Source of the DNA: an uncultured bacterium
GTDB lineage: Bacteria; Omnitrophota; Gorgyraeia; Gorgyraeales; Gorgyraeaceae
Direction of reading: 5' to 3'
NCBI GenBank assembly: GCA_913009675.1
Contig: CAJVXD010000091.1
Coordinates: 1-5,849 of the forward strand
DNA: 5,849 nucleotides
Every line of letters starts with the position of its first letter. The first letter of the stretch is position 1. Below are positions 1 to 5,656 of the stretch, in pieces. Made by a program: the position numbers and the translations under genes. The notes beneath the pieces were generated by a model that did not search any database, was not told the DNA's origin, and saw only the letters and a program-made list of their open reading frames with translations.

Positions 1-351
1 TCTTTTTTTTTGCCATAACCTAACTTTCGGCGCATCGCCCCACAAACCTTCCAGTTTGTAAAAAGCCCTTGTCCCGCTATCAAATATATGCGCCACTACA
101 TCATATGCATCAATAAGTACCCATCTTGCTTCCTTGTAGCCTTCAACACGGGGGGACGCCTGTCCTGATATTGCAAGCCCCTGTCGTATATTATCGCTGA
201 TCGCCTGTGCCCGTTTGGCTGAGCTTGCACTAGATAGGATAAAAAAATCCGTCATGCTGGAAATCTTTCTCATGTCCAACACCACTATATCTTCCGCTTT
301 TTTATCCCTCGCAAGATCTGCTACTAACAGCGCCTTTTCTCTTGATCTCAC
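1..351 (-). CDS. rsfS: Ribosome silencing factor RsfS (Iojap/YbeB family), 3' end cut by window edge
   Basis: The first 117 residues read without a stop to base 1. The family binds ribosomal protein uL14 and blocks joining of the 30S and 50S subunits, reducing translation in starvation; this role comes from family knowledge. Family landmarks are seen in order: DKKAEDIVVLDMRKISSMTDF (about residues 16-35), the A-I-S-D-N segment (50-54), P-R-V-E-G (67-71), RWVLIDAYDVVAHIF (76-90), and RAFYKLEGLWGDAPKV (95-110). The usual second-block form D-Y-G-D-V-V-V-H is here D-A-Y-D-V-V-A-H. The start is taken as GTG at 351-349: an in-frame TAA lies directly before it (352-354), the next in-frame ATG would remove 26 conserved residues, and an AGGGA ribosome binding site lies at 362-366. 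RsfS is usually 105-120 residues, so only a few codons and the stop should be missing. It follows nadD and the small zinc-ribbon gene, matching the common nadD-rsfS linkage. Confidence 0.93.
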   Translation of the reverse strand, partial: MRSREKALLVADLARDKKAEDIVVLDMRKISSMTDFFILSSASSAKRAQAISDNIRQGLAISGQASPRVEGYKEARWVLIDAYDVVAHIFDSGTRAFYKLEGLWGDAPKVRLWQKKR

Positions 352-398
352 TTAACTCGCTTCCCTAGTCAACTTCACAGCTTACCACTCATCTCATC

Positions 399-417
399 AA
401 AACTAAGGGTGCCTTAG
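399..417 (-). terminator. Possible weak intrinsic terminator between the zinc-ribbon gene and rsfS
   Basis: On the minus strand a perfect 6-bp stem (CTAAGG / CCTTAG, 412-417 with 403-408) closes a 3-base loop and is followed by TTTT (402-399). It lies about 45 bases past the stop of the DUF5679 gene and about 50 bases before the rsfS start. The stem is short with only moderate GC and the T-run is short, so it may attenuate rather than stop transcription, or be chance. Confidence 0.25.
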
Positions 418-463
418 AGACGGCTGTATATAAAGTGACCTATGATCATCTACGATATCTCTA

Positions 464-607
464 TTATTTGCCTAAAATGCGGAACATGCTGGTACCGCAT
501 GTAGGACATTTGCCTTTCATCGCCCTTCTCCCGTTCTTCATGGTTACTTCCTTGGCTTCTGACATTTCCTGTTTCGCTTTACACTTTACGCAATAACCCT
601 GCGCCAT
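464..607 (-). CDS. Small zinc-ribbon-like protein, DUF5679 family (47 aa)
   Basis: A 47-residue protein, MAQGYCVKCKAKQEM..., ending in ...CPTCGTSMFRILGK and TAA. Two Cys-x-x-Cys knuckles (C6/C9 and C34/C37) about 25 residues apart fit a four-cysteine zinc ribbon. The pattern Y-C-V-K-C-K, E-V-T-M-K-N-G-R, and C-P-x-C-G-T-x-M-F-R-I is what I recognise as DUF5679, a family of tiny proteins with no established function. The start is well supported: ATG at 607-605 lies after a strong GGGAGGTG ribosome binding site (612-619) and a good promoter (638-666). It sits between nadD and rsfS, with 120 bases to nadD and about 110 to rsfS. Nucleic-acid or ribosome binding is a reasonable guess from size and fold, but nothing in the sequence proves it. 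No signal peptide or membrane segment is visible. I am sure it is a gene, and fairly sure of the family. Confidence 0.9.
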   Translation of the reverse strand: MAQGYCVKCKAKQEMSEAKEVTMKNGRRAMKGKCPTCGTSMFRILGK

Positions 608-611
608 TCTG

Positions 612-619
612 CACCTCCC
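612..619 (-). promoter_or_regulatory. Strong Shine-Dalgarno site of the DUF5679 gene
   Basis: GGGAGGTG on the minus strand ends 4 bases before the ATG at 607. The near-perfect anti-SD match supports both this very short gene and its start codon. Confidence 0.85.
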
Positions 620-637
620 TTCTGTCAAGTTCTCATA

Positions 638-666
638 ACTTTAACACAATATTATAAAATTGTCAA
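638..666 (-). promoter_or_regulatory. Sigma70-type promoter for the DUF5679 gene (and possibly rsfS)
   Basis: On the minus strand a perfect -35 hexamer TTGACA (666-661) is followed after exactly 17 bases (660-644) by TAAAGT (643-638), four of six matches to the -10 consensus. The spacer is very A/T-rich. Initiation would fall near 631, leaving a leader of about 25 bases that holds the ribosome binding site. It lies in the gap after nadD, so the small gene can be transcribed independently of nadD. A second TTGACA (628-623) has no suitable -10 partner. Confidence 0.65.
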
Positions 667-727
667 GCCCTCGCTCGTCTTTTCCATAATCGGTGAGCCA
701 ACGGGGTATCAGTTAACACCGGAAACA

Positions 728-1303
728 TTATATCTTCCTGTATAATCTATGCGCATAGATGTAATCTGCTACACGCCCCGGTACCAGCTTCCTTATCGGT
801 CTATTATTTCCGACCATCCGGCGAATGGCGGTTGCTGAAATATCCCTGGCATCTACATCTATGACCATAAAGCCTGACGGAACATTTTTTATTGCAAAAC
901 CCGGCCTTTTAACGATTACGAACTTGCAAAGTCTTGCAATGGTGTCAAGGCCCTTCCACTTATGTATGTCCCTTAGAGAATCCGAACCTGTGATAAAAAA
1001 TATCTCGCCGGCAAAACCGTATCTTCTCCTTAGCTGTTTTAATGTCTCCAGCGAGTACGACCGCCCTTTTTTCCTTACCTCGATATTCGAGACCTCAAAG
1101 AATCTCTTGTTCGCAATGGCGAGCCTGACCATATTGTATCTATCTCTCGCAGCCGTAATCCTGATATCCGTTTTATGGGGGCTGACATAGGCAGGGATAA
1201 ATATTACCCTGTCCAGCCTAAGTTTCTGATAAACCTTTTTTGCGAGATACAGATGACCGTAATGTACAGGATCGAATGTCCCGCCCAGTATACCGATTCG
1301 CAT
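728..1303 (-). CDS. nadD: Nicotinate-nucleotide adenylyltransferase NadD
   Basis: Complete at 191 residues, the usual size for the family. NadD joins ATP and nicotinate mononucleotide to give deamido-NAD and pyrophosphate, in cytosolic NAD biosynthesis. Seen in the sequence: the nucleotidyltransferase motif GGTFDPVHYGH at residues 7-17, with the HxGH pair H14 and H17; S-P-H-K at 41-44; R-Y-x-M-V-R-L-A-I at 55-63; I-T-G-S-D-S at 104-109; K-W at 115-116; R-P-G at 133-135; and the second ATP-binding signature I-S-A-T-A-I-R at 155-161 (usual form ISSTxIR). ATG at 1303-1301 puts the first strand, R-I-G-I-L-G-G, at the expected N-terminus. No strong ribosome binding site precedes it. The in-frame sequence stays open about 39 codons upstream but has no usual start codon. 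The gene is 325 bases downstream of lpd, across a gap with a large inverted repeat, so it may belong to a separate unit with rsfS. Confidence 0.97.
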   Translation of the reverse strand: MRIGILGGTFDPVHYGHLYLAKKVYQKLRLDRVIFIPAYVSPHKTDIRITAARDRYNMVRLAIANKRFFEVSNIEVRKKGRSYSLETLKQLRRRYGFAGEIFFITGSDSLRDIHKWKGLDTIARLCKFVIVKRPGFAIKNVPSGFMVIDVDARDISATAIRRMVGNNRPIRKLVPGRVADYIYAHRLYRKI

Positions 1304-1348
1304 AATACCGTAGATTCCGACATCCTTACGGACGCGGCTCTTACTGTT

Positions 1349-1363
1349 ACGAGCCTTGCTCGT
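1349..1363. repeat. Small perfect hairpin beside the large inverted repeat
   Basis: ACGAGC, a 3-base spacer and GCTCGT form a perfect 6-bp stem. It abuts the outer end of the left arm of the large inverted repeat, about 45 bases upstream of the nadD start. Neither side has a T-run, so it is not a clear intrinsic terminator. Confidence 0.55.
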
Positions 1364-1532
1364 CTTCAGGCAGGGGGACAGGGTGTTGAAGGCTTCTTTA
1401 TTTTGCGAAACATATGATCAACGGACAACGAAAGAGATTGCCTGTCAAAATAAAAAAGAGTGAGGCCCAGCCCTACAAACAACATATCTTTTGGCCGAAC
1501 GTCCTTCAATACCCTGTCCCCCTGCCTGAGGG
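1363..1532. repeat. 170-base inverted-repeat element (30-bp arms, about 110-base centre)
   Basis: The left arm 1363-1392 and right arm 1503-1532 are reverse complements over 30 positions with three mismatches (1363/1532, 1365/1530, 1385/1510). The core 1366-1392 with 1503-1529 matches at 26 of 27. The arms hold a G-rich/C-rich core (CAGGCAGGGGGACAGGG and its complement). The 110 bases between hold no gene. Possible readings are a MITE- or REP-like non-autonomous element, or a large stem-loop RNA. No target-site duplication was found directly outside the arms. The similarity of the core to GGGGACAG-type repeats near REP-associated tyrosine transposases is only a resemblance. Confidence 0.8.
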
Positions 1533-1628
1533 AAACTGTCTACATCATCCCTCTCGCAATCTCAAACAGCCTTTATCGCACACCGAAAGTCTGCTAATCT
1601 GGAGAAGCGATAATTCAATATATTCAAT

Positions 1629-2996
1629 CTATAGGGCATGTATCGCACGATTGTGCAGGGCCTCGGAGGCCTCTTGAATTACCTCTGATAACGTGGGGTG
1701 TGCATGAATTACACCTGCCAGTTTTTCAGATGTTATGCCGAACTGCACGCATACCGTTAACTCTGCTATCAGTTCTGTAGCGTGAGGGCCTATTATCTGT
1801 GCGCCCAAAATCTTATCACTGGCATTATCCACCACTATTTTAACAAATCCATCCAGCTCTCCCAGGATATGTGCCTTTCCAAGCGCTGAAAACAAAAATT
1901 TTCTCGAACGGGCATCAAGCCCGTTATCCTTTGCCTTTTTTTCGCTCAAGCCCACCGTCGCTATCTCCGGATGTGTAAAAATACAGTTCGGCACGACATT
2001 ATAATCCAGGACCCCTTCTTTATCCTGCATTGCCTCGACAGCGCAAATCCCCTCTCTCGAGGCAACGTGCGCAAGGAGAACACCGCCTGTTACATCGCCT
2101 GCAGCGTAAATATTGCTAATACTCGTCCTAAAATTCCTGTCTACCTTTATCCACCCGTTGTTGTTTTCTACCCCTAACGCATCCAGGCCTAATGCCCTCG
2201 AATTGGGCGCCCTGCCTACAGCTATAAGCGCCTTTTCCCCCGGCACAGATTCGCCATTAGAAAGCCCTACATTGACGCCGTCTGAAGTCTTGTCTATCTT
2301 TTCAACCTTCGTCTTTGTAAATATCCTAATCCCCTTCTTTTTAAAGATTTGCTCTATCTTTCCGGCTATCTCAGCATCCTCATTTGGCAATAGATGCTCC
2401 ATCATCTCAACCATGGTTATCTCTGAACCAAATGTGCTAAAGATCGAGGCAAACTCACAACCCATAACACCCCCGCCTATAATAACAATGCTCTTCGGGA
2501 TTTTTTCTAAACCCAGCATATCAGAGCTTGATATTATATATTCGCCGTCGAACTCCATCCCCTGTATCTCAAGAGGAAGCGAACCGCTGGCGATAAGTAT
2601 ACTATTTGCCTCGATCTCTACTTTATTAGTGACTATATGCCCGGGGCCTTTTATCTCTGCCGTTTCTTTTATTAACTCTATTTTTTTTGCCTTCAAGAGC
2701 ATCTCTACCCCATGGACAAGTCTTTTAACAATGGCGTCTTTTCTTTTGCGGATCCTTAAAAAATCTATCTCGCAGCCCTTTAAATCTATCCCGAATTCCC
2801 CTGAACGTTCTATACCGTATAAAACTGAGCTGGACTCGGAAAGCACCTTCGTAGGTATGCATCCCCTGTTCAGGCACACGCCGCCTGTTGTGCCGCCTTC
2901 AAAAACGCATACCTCCATTCCTAACTGTCCTGCCCTAATGGCACTAACATAACCACATGGCCCGGAACCAATTATCGCAAGGTCATATCTCTTCAT
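1629..2996 (-). CDS. lpdA: Dihydrolipoamide dehydrogenase (E3)
   Basis: Complete at 455 residues, normal for the family. This FAD enzyme reoxidises the dihydrolipoyl group of 2-oxoacid dehydrogenase complexes or of the glycine cleavage H-protein, passing electrons to NAD. Seen in order: the FAD dinucleotide motif G-S-G-P-C-G (10-15); the redox-active disulfide G-G-V-C-L-N-R-G-C-I-P-T-K with C41 and C46; the NAD-binding motif G-G-G-V-M-G (174-179); the second FAD contact A-A-G-D (298-301); and the C-terminal dimer-interface motif H-A-H-P-T-L-S-E (431-438) with the catalytic His433/Glu438 pair. The CxxxxC and HPTLSE motifs favour E3 over glutathione or mercuric reductase. The four-residue spacing and the C-terminus also exclude thioredoxin reductase. 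The ATG is 22 bases past the mdh stop with only a weak GGGAT ribosome site, so translation may be coupled. No E1, E2 or glycine-cleavage gene is in the window, so the partner complex is unknown. Confidence 0.95.
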   Translation of the reverse strand: MKRYDLAIIGSGPCGYVSAIRAGQLGMEVCVFEGGTTGGVCLNRGCIPTKVLSESSSVLYGIERSGEFGIDLKGCEIDFLRIRKRKDAIVKRLVHGVEMLLKAKKIELIKETAEIKGPGHIVTNKVEIEANSILIASGSLPLEIQGMEFDGEYIISSSDMLGLEKIPKSIVIIGGGVMGCEFASIFSTFGSEITMVEMMEHLLPNEDAEIAGKIEQIFKKKGIRIFTKTKVEKIDKTSDGVNVGLSNGESVPGEKALIAVGRAPNSRALGLDALGVENNNGWIKVDRNFRTSISNIYAAGDVTGGVLLAHVASREGICAVEAMQDKEGVLDYNVVPNCIFTHPEIATVGLSEKKAKDNGLDARSRKFLFSALGKAHILGELDGFVKIVVDNASDKILGAQIIGPHATELIAELTVCVQFGITSEKLAGVIHAHPTLSEVIQEASEALHNRAIHAL

Positions 2997-3018
2997 AACA
3001 TCCCGTAAAGGCTGAAGA

Positions 3019-3912
3019 TTACGATATCTTCAAACTATCAATAACGCTGCGAATGCCCTGTGTAGACCTCTTGAAGGCGGCCTTCTCTTCAGGGGTAAGC
3101 CCTGCCTCGACAATACCCTCAACGCCGGAAACACCTAATACAACAGGAACACCTATATAGATATCCTTTTCTCCATACTCGCCATCAAGGTAAACACTGC
3201 AGCACATCTTCTTTTTCTCGTCCTTCAGGATCGATTTAAGCATGTAAAAAACTGCTGCTGAGGGTGCAAAATACGCACTGCCGCTCTTCAGATAGGAAAC
3301 TATCTCTGCCCCACGGCCCCTCGTGCGGTCAGAAAATTCTTTAAAGTCCTTGCCTGACAGTTTTTTTGACCTATCTATCGCCACCATGCTATCCCCGTGA
3401 CTGCCCATCATGAAGACATTATCGCCTTCCAGGGAAGATAGAACCCCTGAAGCTATATTTATAAACCTCGCCGTATCCAGAACGCCTGCCATGCCTATGA
3501 CCCTTCTATGGTCGAATCCTGTTGTCTTCATTACAAGATACGTCATGACGTCTAAGGGGTTGGTAACGACGATGATTATCGGTGAGATGCAATGTTTCTT
3601 TATACTGCTCGATATGCCTTTCAATACTACGGCATTCCTGGCTAACAGGTCGCTGCGGGACATACCTGGTTTACGAGCAAGCCCTGCCGTAATAACGACT
3701 ACGTCCACTCCCCGGATGTCATTGATGTCTTCAGAACCTGCTATCTCTGCAGTTGAGCTAAAAACCGGCCTGGCGTCAGAGATATCAAGCGCCTTGCCTT
3801 TTGCAAGCCCCGGCACGATATCTAAAAGGATGACATCGGCTAAACCGGAATCCACAATCCTGCCTGCCACCATTGCTCCAACGTTTCCTGCACCAATTAC
3901 GGCTACTTTCAT
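3019..3912 (-). CDS. mdh: Malate dehydrogenase, LDH-like (type 3) family
   Basis: 297 residues, complete. It interconverts malate and oxaloacetate with NAD in the cytosol. Seen: Rossmann motif G-A-G-N-V-G (7-12); Asp31 ending the second strand, which favours NAD over NADP; the mobile loop A-G-L-A-R-K-P-G-M-S-R with Arg80 and Arg86, where Arg80 marks malate rather than lactate dehydrogenase (lactate enzymes have Gln); T-N-P-L-D (117-121); the D-x-x-R pair Asp146/Arg149; and the catalytic His172 in G-S-H-G-D-S-M. Two oddities: the usual GGHGDSMVPL is G-S-H-G-D-S-M-V-A-I here, and the segment between the catalytic His and R-G-A-E-I-V (about 180-205) is some eight to ten residues shorter than in typical family members, which explains the total length below the usual 305-312. 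ATG at 3912 gives the expected N-terminus; a weak AAAGGG lies very close to it. It follows the isocitrate dehydrogenase gene by 49 bases and precedes lpd by 22. Confidence 0.95.
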   Translation of the reverse strand: MKVAVIGAGNVGAMVAGRIVDSGLADVILLDIVPGLAKGKALDISDARPVFSSTAEIAGSEDINDIRGVDVVVITAGLARKPGMSRSDLLARNAVVLKGISSSIKKHCISPIIIVVTNPLDVMTYLVMKTTGFDHRRVIGMAGVLDTARFINIASGVLSSLEGDNVFMMGSHGDSMVAIDRSKKLSGKDFKEFSDRTRGRGAEIVSYLKSGSAYFAPSAAVFYMLKSILKDEKKKMCCSVYLDGEYGEKDIYIGVPVVLGVSGVEGIVEAGLTPEEKAAFKRSTQGIRSVIDSLKIS

Positions 3913-3915
3913 AAA

Positions 3916-3961
3916 CCCTTTCTGAAATCCTAAATCCCAACATCTAAATTCTAAACAAATT
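3916..3961. repeat. Short A/T-rich degenerate repeats between the idh and mdh genes
   Basis: The 49-base gap contains CCTAAAT (3929-3935), TCTAAAT (3943-3949) and TCTAAAC (3950-3956), related heptamers also readable on the minus strand as TTTAGG/TTTAGA units. They fill most of the spacer and leave little room for a good ribosome binding site for mdh. No hairpin is seen. This could be a small dispersed intergenic repeat or simple low-complexity sequence. Confidence 0.45.
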
Positions 3962-5047
3962 TTAATTTTTTAGCTTCACAATAATTGCATCTGCCATCTG
4001 GCTTGTCCCAACAGCGGTCGGGTCATTGCGGTCAGGTTTCAAATCATAGGTAACCTGCTTCCCTTCTTTTATAACATCGCTAACCGCTTTTTCTAACCTG
4101 TGGGCCGCTGAGTCCTCTCCCATATATTTCAGCATTAAGACGCCGGAAAGTATCATTGCGCTTGGATTTGCCTTGTTCAGGCCTGCGTATTTTGGAGCAC
4201 TGCCATGGACTGCCTCGAACAAGGCCACATCATCTCCTATATTTGCACCCGGGGCTACGCCGAGGCCTCCGGCCAGGCCGGCGCACAGATCCGATAGTAT
4301 ATCGCCATAGAGATTGGGAAGGACCAGGACATCGTATAGCTCCGGTTTCTGCACAAGCTGCATACACATATTATCCACTATCCTATCTTCGAATTCGACC
4401 CTGCCTTTATACTCCCCTGCCACGTCCCTTGCGGCATCAAGAAATAGCCCGTCGGTTTCTTTCATTATATTTGCCTTATGGACGGCTGTGACCTTCCTTC
4501 TTTTATTCTTAAGCGCATAGTCAAAGGCGAATTTGACAATCCTCTTTGAAGCACTTACAGATATAGGCTTTATGCCAAGCGCAGAGTCTTCTTTTATATG
4601 TAAACCACTCAGGCTTTCAATATACCCTATCATCTCTTTTGTCTTCTCCACCCCCTTAGCAAATTCTATACCCGCATACAGATCCTCTGTATTTTCCCTG
4701 ACGACAACAAGGTCTATATGCGAATATCTTGACTTCACGCCATCGTACAACTTACAGGGCCTTAAGCAGGCGTAGAGATCCAGGAGCACCCTCATCCGAA
4801 CATTTACGGATCTAAACCCTTTGCCAACAGGGGTAATAATCGGTCCCTTTATTGCAACCTTGTTCTTTCTTATGGAATCAAGCACACCCTCAGGAAGGAC
4901 TGTACCGAATCTTGCAATGGCCTCTTTACCCGCTATCTGTTCTTCCCATTCGATATCCACGCCGGTGGCATCAATACATCGCCTCGCAGCAAGACTAACC
5001 TCTCTGCCTATCCCATCGCCCGGGATCAAGGTTACTCTATGTGACAA
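3962..5047 (-). CDS. Isocitrate dehydrogenase (isocitrate/isopropylmalate dehydrogenase family)
   Basis: 361 residues with a TTG start (5047-5045). The enzyme oxidatively decarboxylates isocitrate to 2-oxoglutarate using Mg2+ and NAD or NADP. Isocitrate rather than isopropylmalate is indicated by S-V-N-V-R-M-R (80-86), whose Ser80, Asn82 and Arg86 match the substrate serine, asparagine and arginine of the E. coli enzyme, and by L-R-P (Arg96). Also seen: [12 protein letters not shown] (117-128, with Arg117 and Tyr124), H-K-A-N-I-M-K (190-196, with Lys191), N-L-Y-G-D-I-L-S-D with metal ligands Asp249 and Asp253, and H-G-S-A-P-K-Y-A-G (281-289). The Lys286-Tyr287 pair matches residues that hold the NADP 2'-phosphate in E. 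coli, whereas NAD enzymes usually have Asp-Ile; but the later Arg equivalent to E. coli Arg395 seems absent, so cofactor use is open. It lacks the longer N-terminus of E. coli Icd. It lies 29 bases after the hydratase subunit gene. Confidence 0.9.
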   Translation of the reverse strand: MSHRVTLIPGDGIGREVSLAARRCIDATGVDIEWEEQIAGKEAIARFGTVLPEGVLDSIRKNKVAIKGPIITPVGKGFRSVNVRMRVLLDLYACLRPCKLYDGVKSRYSHIDLVVVRENTEDLYAGIEFAKGVEKTKEMIGYIESLSGLHIKEDSALGIKPISVSASKRIVKFAFDYALKNKRRKVTAVHKANIMKETDGLFLDAARDVAGEYKGRVEFEDRIVDNMCMQLVQKPELYDVLVLPNLYGDILSDLCAGLAGGLGVAPGANIGDDVALFEAVHGSAPKYAGLNKANPSAMILSGVLMLKYMGEDSAAHRLEKAVSDVIKEGKQVTYDLKPDRNDPTAVGTSQMADAIIVKLKN

Positions 5048-5052
5048 TCCAA

Positions 5053-5060
5053 ACCTCCTT
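5053..5060 (-). promoter_or_regulatory. Strong Shine-Dalgarno site that fixes the TTG start of isocitrate dehydrogenase
   Basis: AAGGAGGT on the minus strand; its GGAGG core (5058-5054) ends six bases before TTG at 5047. There is no in-frame ATG or GTG between the site and the conserved [11 protein letters not shown] segment, so the rare TTG start is well supported. Confidence 0.85.
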
Positions 5061-5076
5061 ATGGTCTCTCTCGTAC

Positions 5077-5577
5077 CTATTTATCTATCCTTAGTCCCCT
5101 GTGTTTCTTGTAAAGGTTGACTATCCCATCCTCTTCTATTAATGCCTTCTGAAATTCATTGAAGGGTTTTATATTCAATACATACCCTTTTGTATTATTG
5201 GTCACAGAACCTTTTTTTAAATCCAGGATTATGAAATCACCGTGTTTTATAACATCGGTATCACATTCTACCAGAGGCAGCCCCAGGTTAAAGGCATTTC
5301 TATAAAATATCCTTGCAAAACCCTTTGCGAGCACGGCAAGGGCACCGGCATATTTGATCGCCTGAGGGGCCTGTTCACGCGAGGAACCACAGCCAAAATT
5401 TCTGCCTGCAACGACAAAAAATGGCTGGCCCTGTGCCTTTTTATAGAAATCCGTGTCTGCGTCTTCGAACACATGCCTTGCAAGCTCTCTGGGGTCTGTG
5501 ATCGAAAATTTGTACCTCCCCGATATAACAAGATCGGTATTTATATCATCTCCAAATTTAAAAACAGTTCCCTGCAT
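5077..5577 (-). CDS. LeuD/aconitase-type hydratase small (swivel) subunit
   Basis: 166 residues, complete, matching the 160-170 of stand-alone small subunits. It supplies the swivel domain of a two-subunit Fe-S hydro-lyase: isopropylmalate dehydratase, homoaconitase or a split aconitase. Seen: G-D-D-I-N-T-D (9-15), the specificity-loop region [10 protein letters not shown] (20-29), the core motif [12 protein letters not shown] (58-69), and [18 protein letters not shown] (84-101). The usual S-R-E-H is S-R-E-Q here. From memory of the family, LeuD types carry Y-L-V-Y and homoaconitase types Y-L-R-T in the loop; this protein fits neither cleanly. With isocitrate dehydrogenase directly downstream and no leuB or leuA visible, action on citrate/isocitrate is my preferred inference, but leucine synthesis is not excluded. 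The ATG follows GAGGG (5585-5589) by seven bases. The required large, Fe-S-bearing subunit is not in the window. Confidence 0.88.
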   Translation of the reverse strand: MQGTVFKFGDDINTDLVISGRYKFSITDPRELARHVFEDADTDFYKKAQGQPFFVVAGRNFGCGSSREQAPQAIKYAGALAVLAKGFARIFYRNAFNLGLPLVECDTDVIKHGDFIILDLKKGSVTNNTKGYVLNIKPFNEFQKALIEEDGIVNLYKKHRGLRIDK

Positions 5578-5588
5578 CTGTGTACCCT

Positions 5589-5656
5589 CTATAGATTTCG
5601 TGTCTCTTCCGGATTGCGTATATAGGTCTTGAATGTCTGCTCGCTTATAACCCCGT
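5589..5656 (-). CDS. C-terminal 21 residues of an unidentified upstream gene, cut by the adapter junction
   Basis: A minus-strand frame reads GVISEQTFKTYIRNPEETRN plus a final Leu, then TAG at 5591-5589, eleven bases before the small-subunit ATG. Its stop overlaps the ribosome binding site of that gene, the usual layout of neighbouring operon genes. The charged, helical-looking sequence is protein-like. A hydratase large subunit (LeuC type) is the partner one would expect here, but these residues do not show its usual ending, so I do not assign a function. The 5' truncation is caused by the end of true sequence at 5656. Confidence 0.55.

Larger units (their letters stand above)
1304..1628. 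other. 325-base intergenic region between lpd and nadD
   Basis: No supportable gene is seen on either strand. The longest minus-strand frames here (about 39 codons, ending near 1450; and the open extension in front of nadD) lack starts and family resemblance. The region holds the inverted repeat at 1363-1532 and the hairpin at 1349-1363. Next to the lpd stop, a loose 7-bp inverted repeat (TTATCGC/GCGATAA, 1573-1579 with 1607-1613) is too weak to call a terminator. A minus-strand TTGACA at 1448-1443 has no convincing -10 box at a suitable distance, so no nadD promoter could be fixed. Confidence 0.7.

Noticed and set aside
352..463. tRNA or small RNA between the zinc-ribbon gene and rsfS
   Set aside because: Only one short hairpin is visible; no cloverleaf or T-arm consensus.
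1304..1420. N-terminal extension of NadD (about 39 in-frame open codons upstream)
   Set aside because: No ATG, GTG or TTG in the extension, and NadD homologues start at the M-R-I-G-I-L-G-G strand.
1418..1448. Minus-strand TTGACA (1448-1443) as a nadD promoter
   Set aside because: No acceptable -10 hexamer at 16-18 bases; the sequence there is TCCGTT.
1363..1532. CRISPR repeat pair
   Set aside because: The two copies are inverted, not direct, and there are only two of them with no regular spacer length.
1175..1677. Two successive plus-strand open frames across the nadD-lpd gap
   Set aside because: They overlap the ends of nadD and lpd, run through the inverted repeat, and their translations resemble no family.
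2113..2952. Long plus-strand open frame (279 codons) opposite lpd
   Set aside because: It is exactly antisense to a convincing dihydrolipoamide dehydrogenase, is rich in Ser/Pro/Ile as expected for a shadow frame, and shows no family motif.
3410..3925. Plus-strand open frame (171 codons) opposite mdh
   Set aside because: Antisense to a gene with all catalytic residues intact; no recognisable domain.
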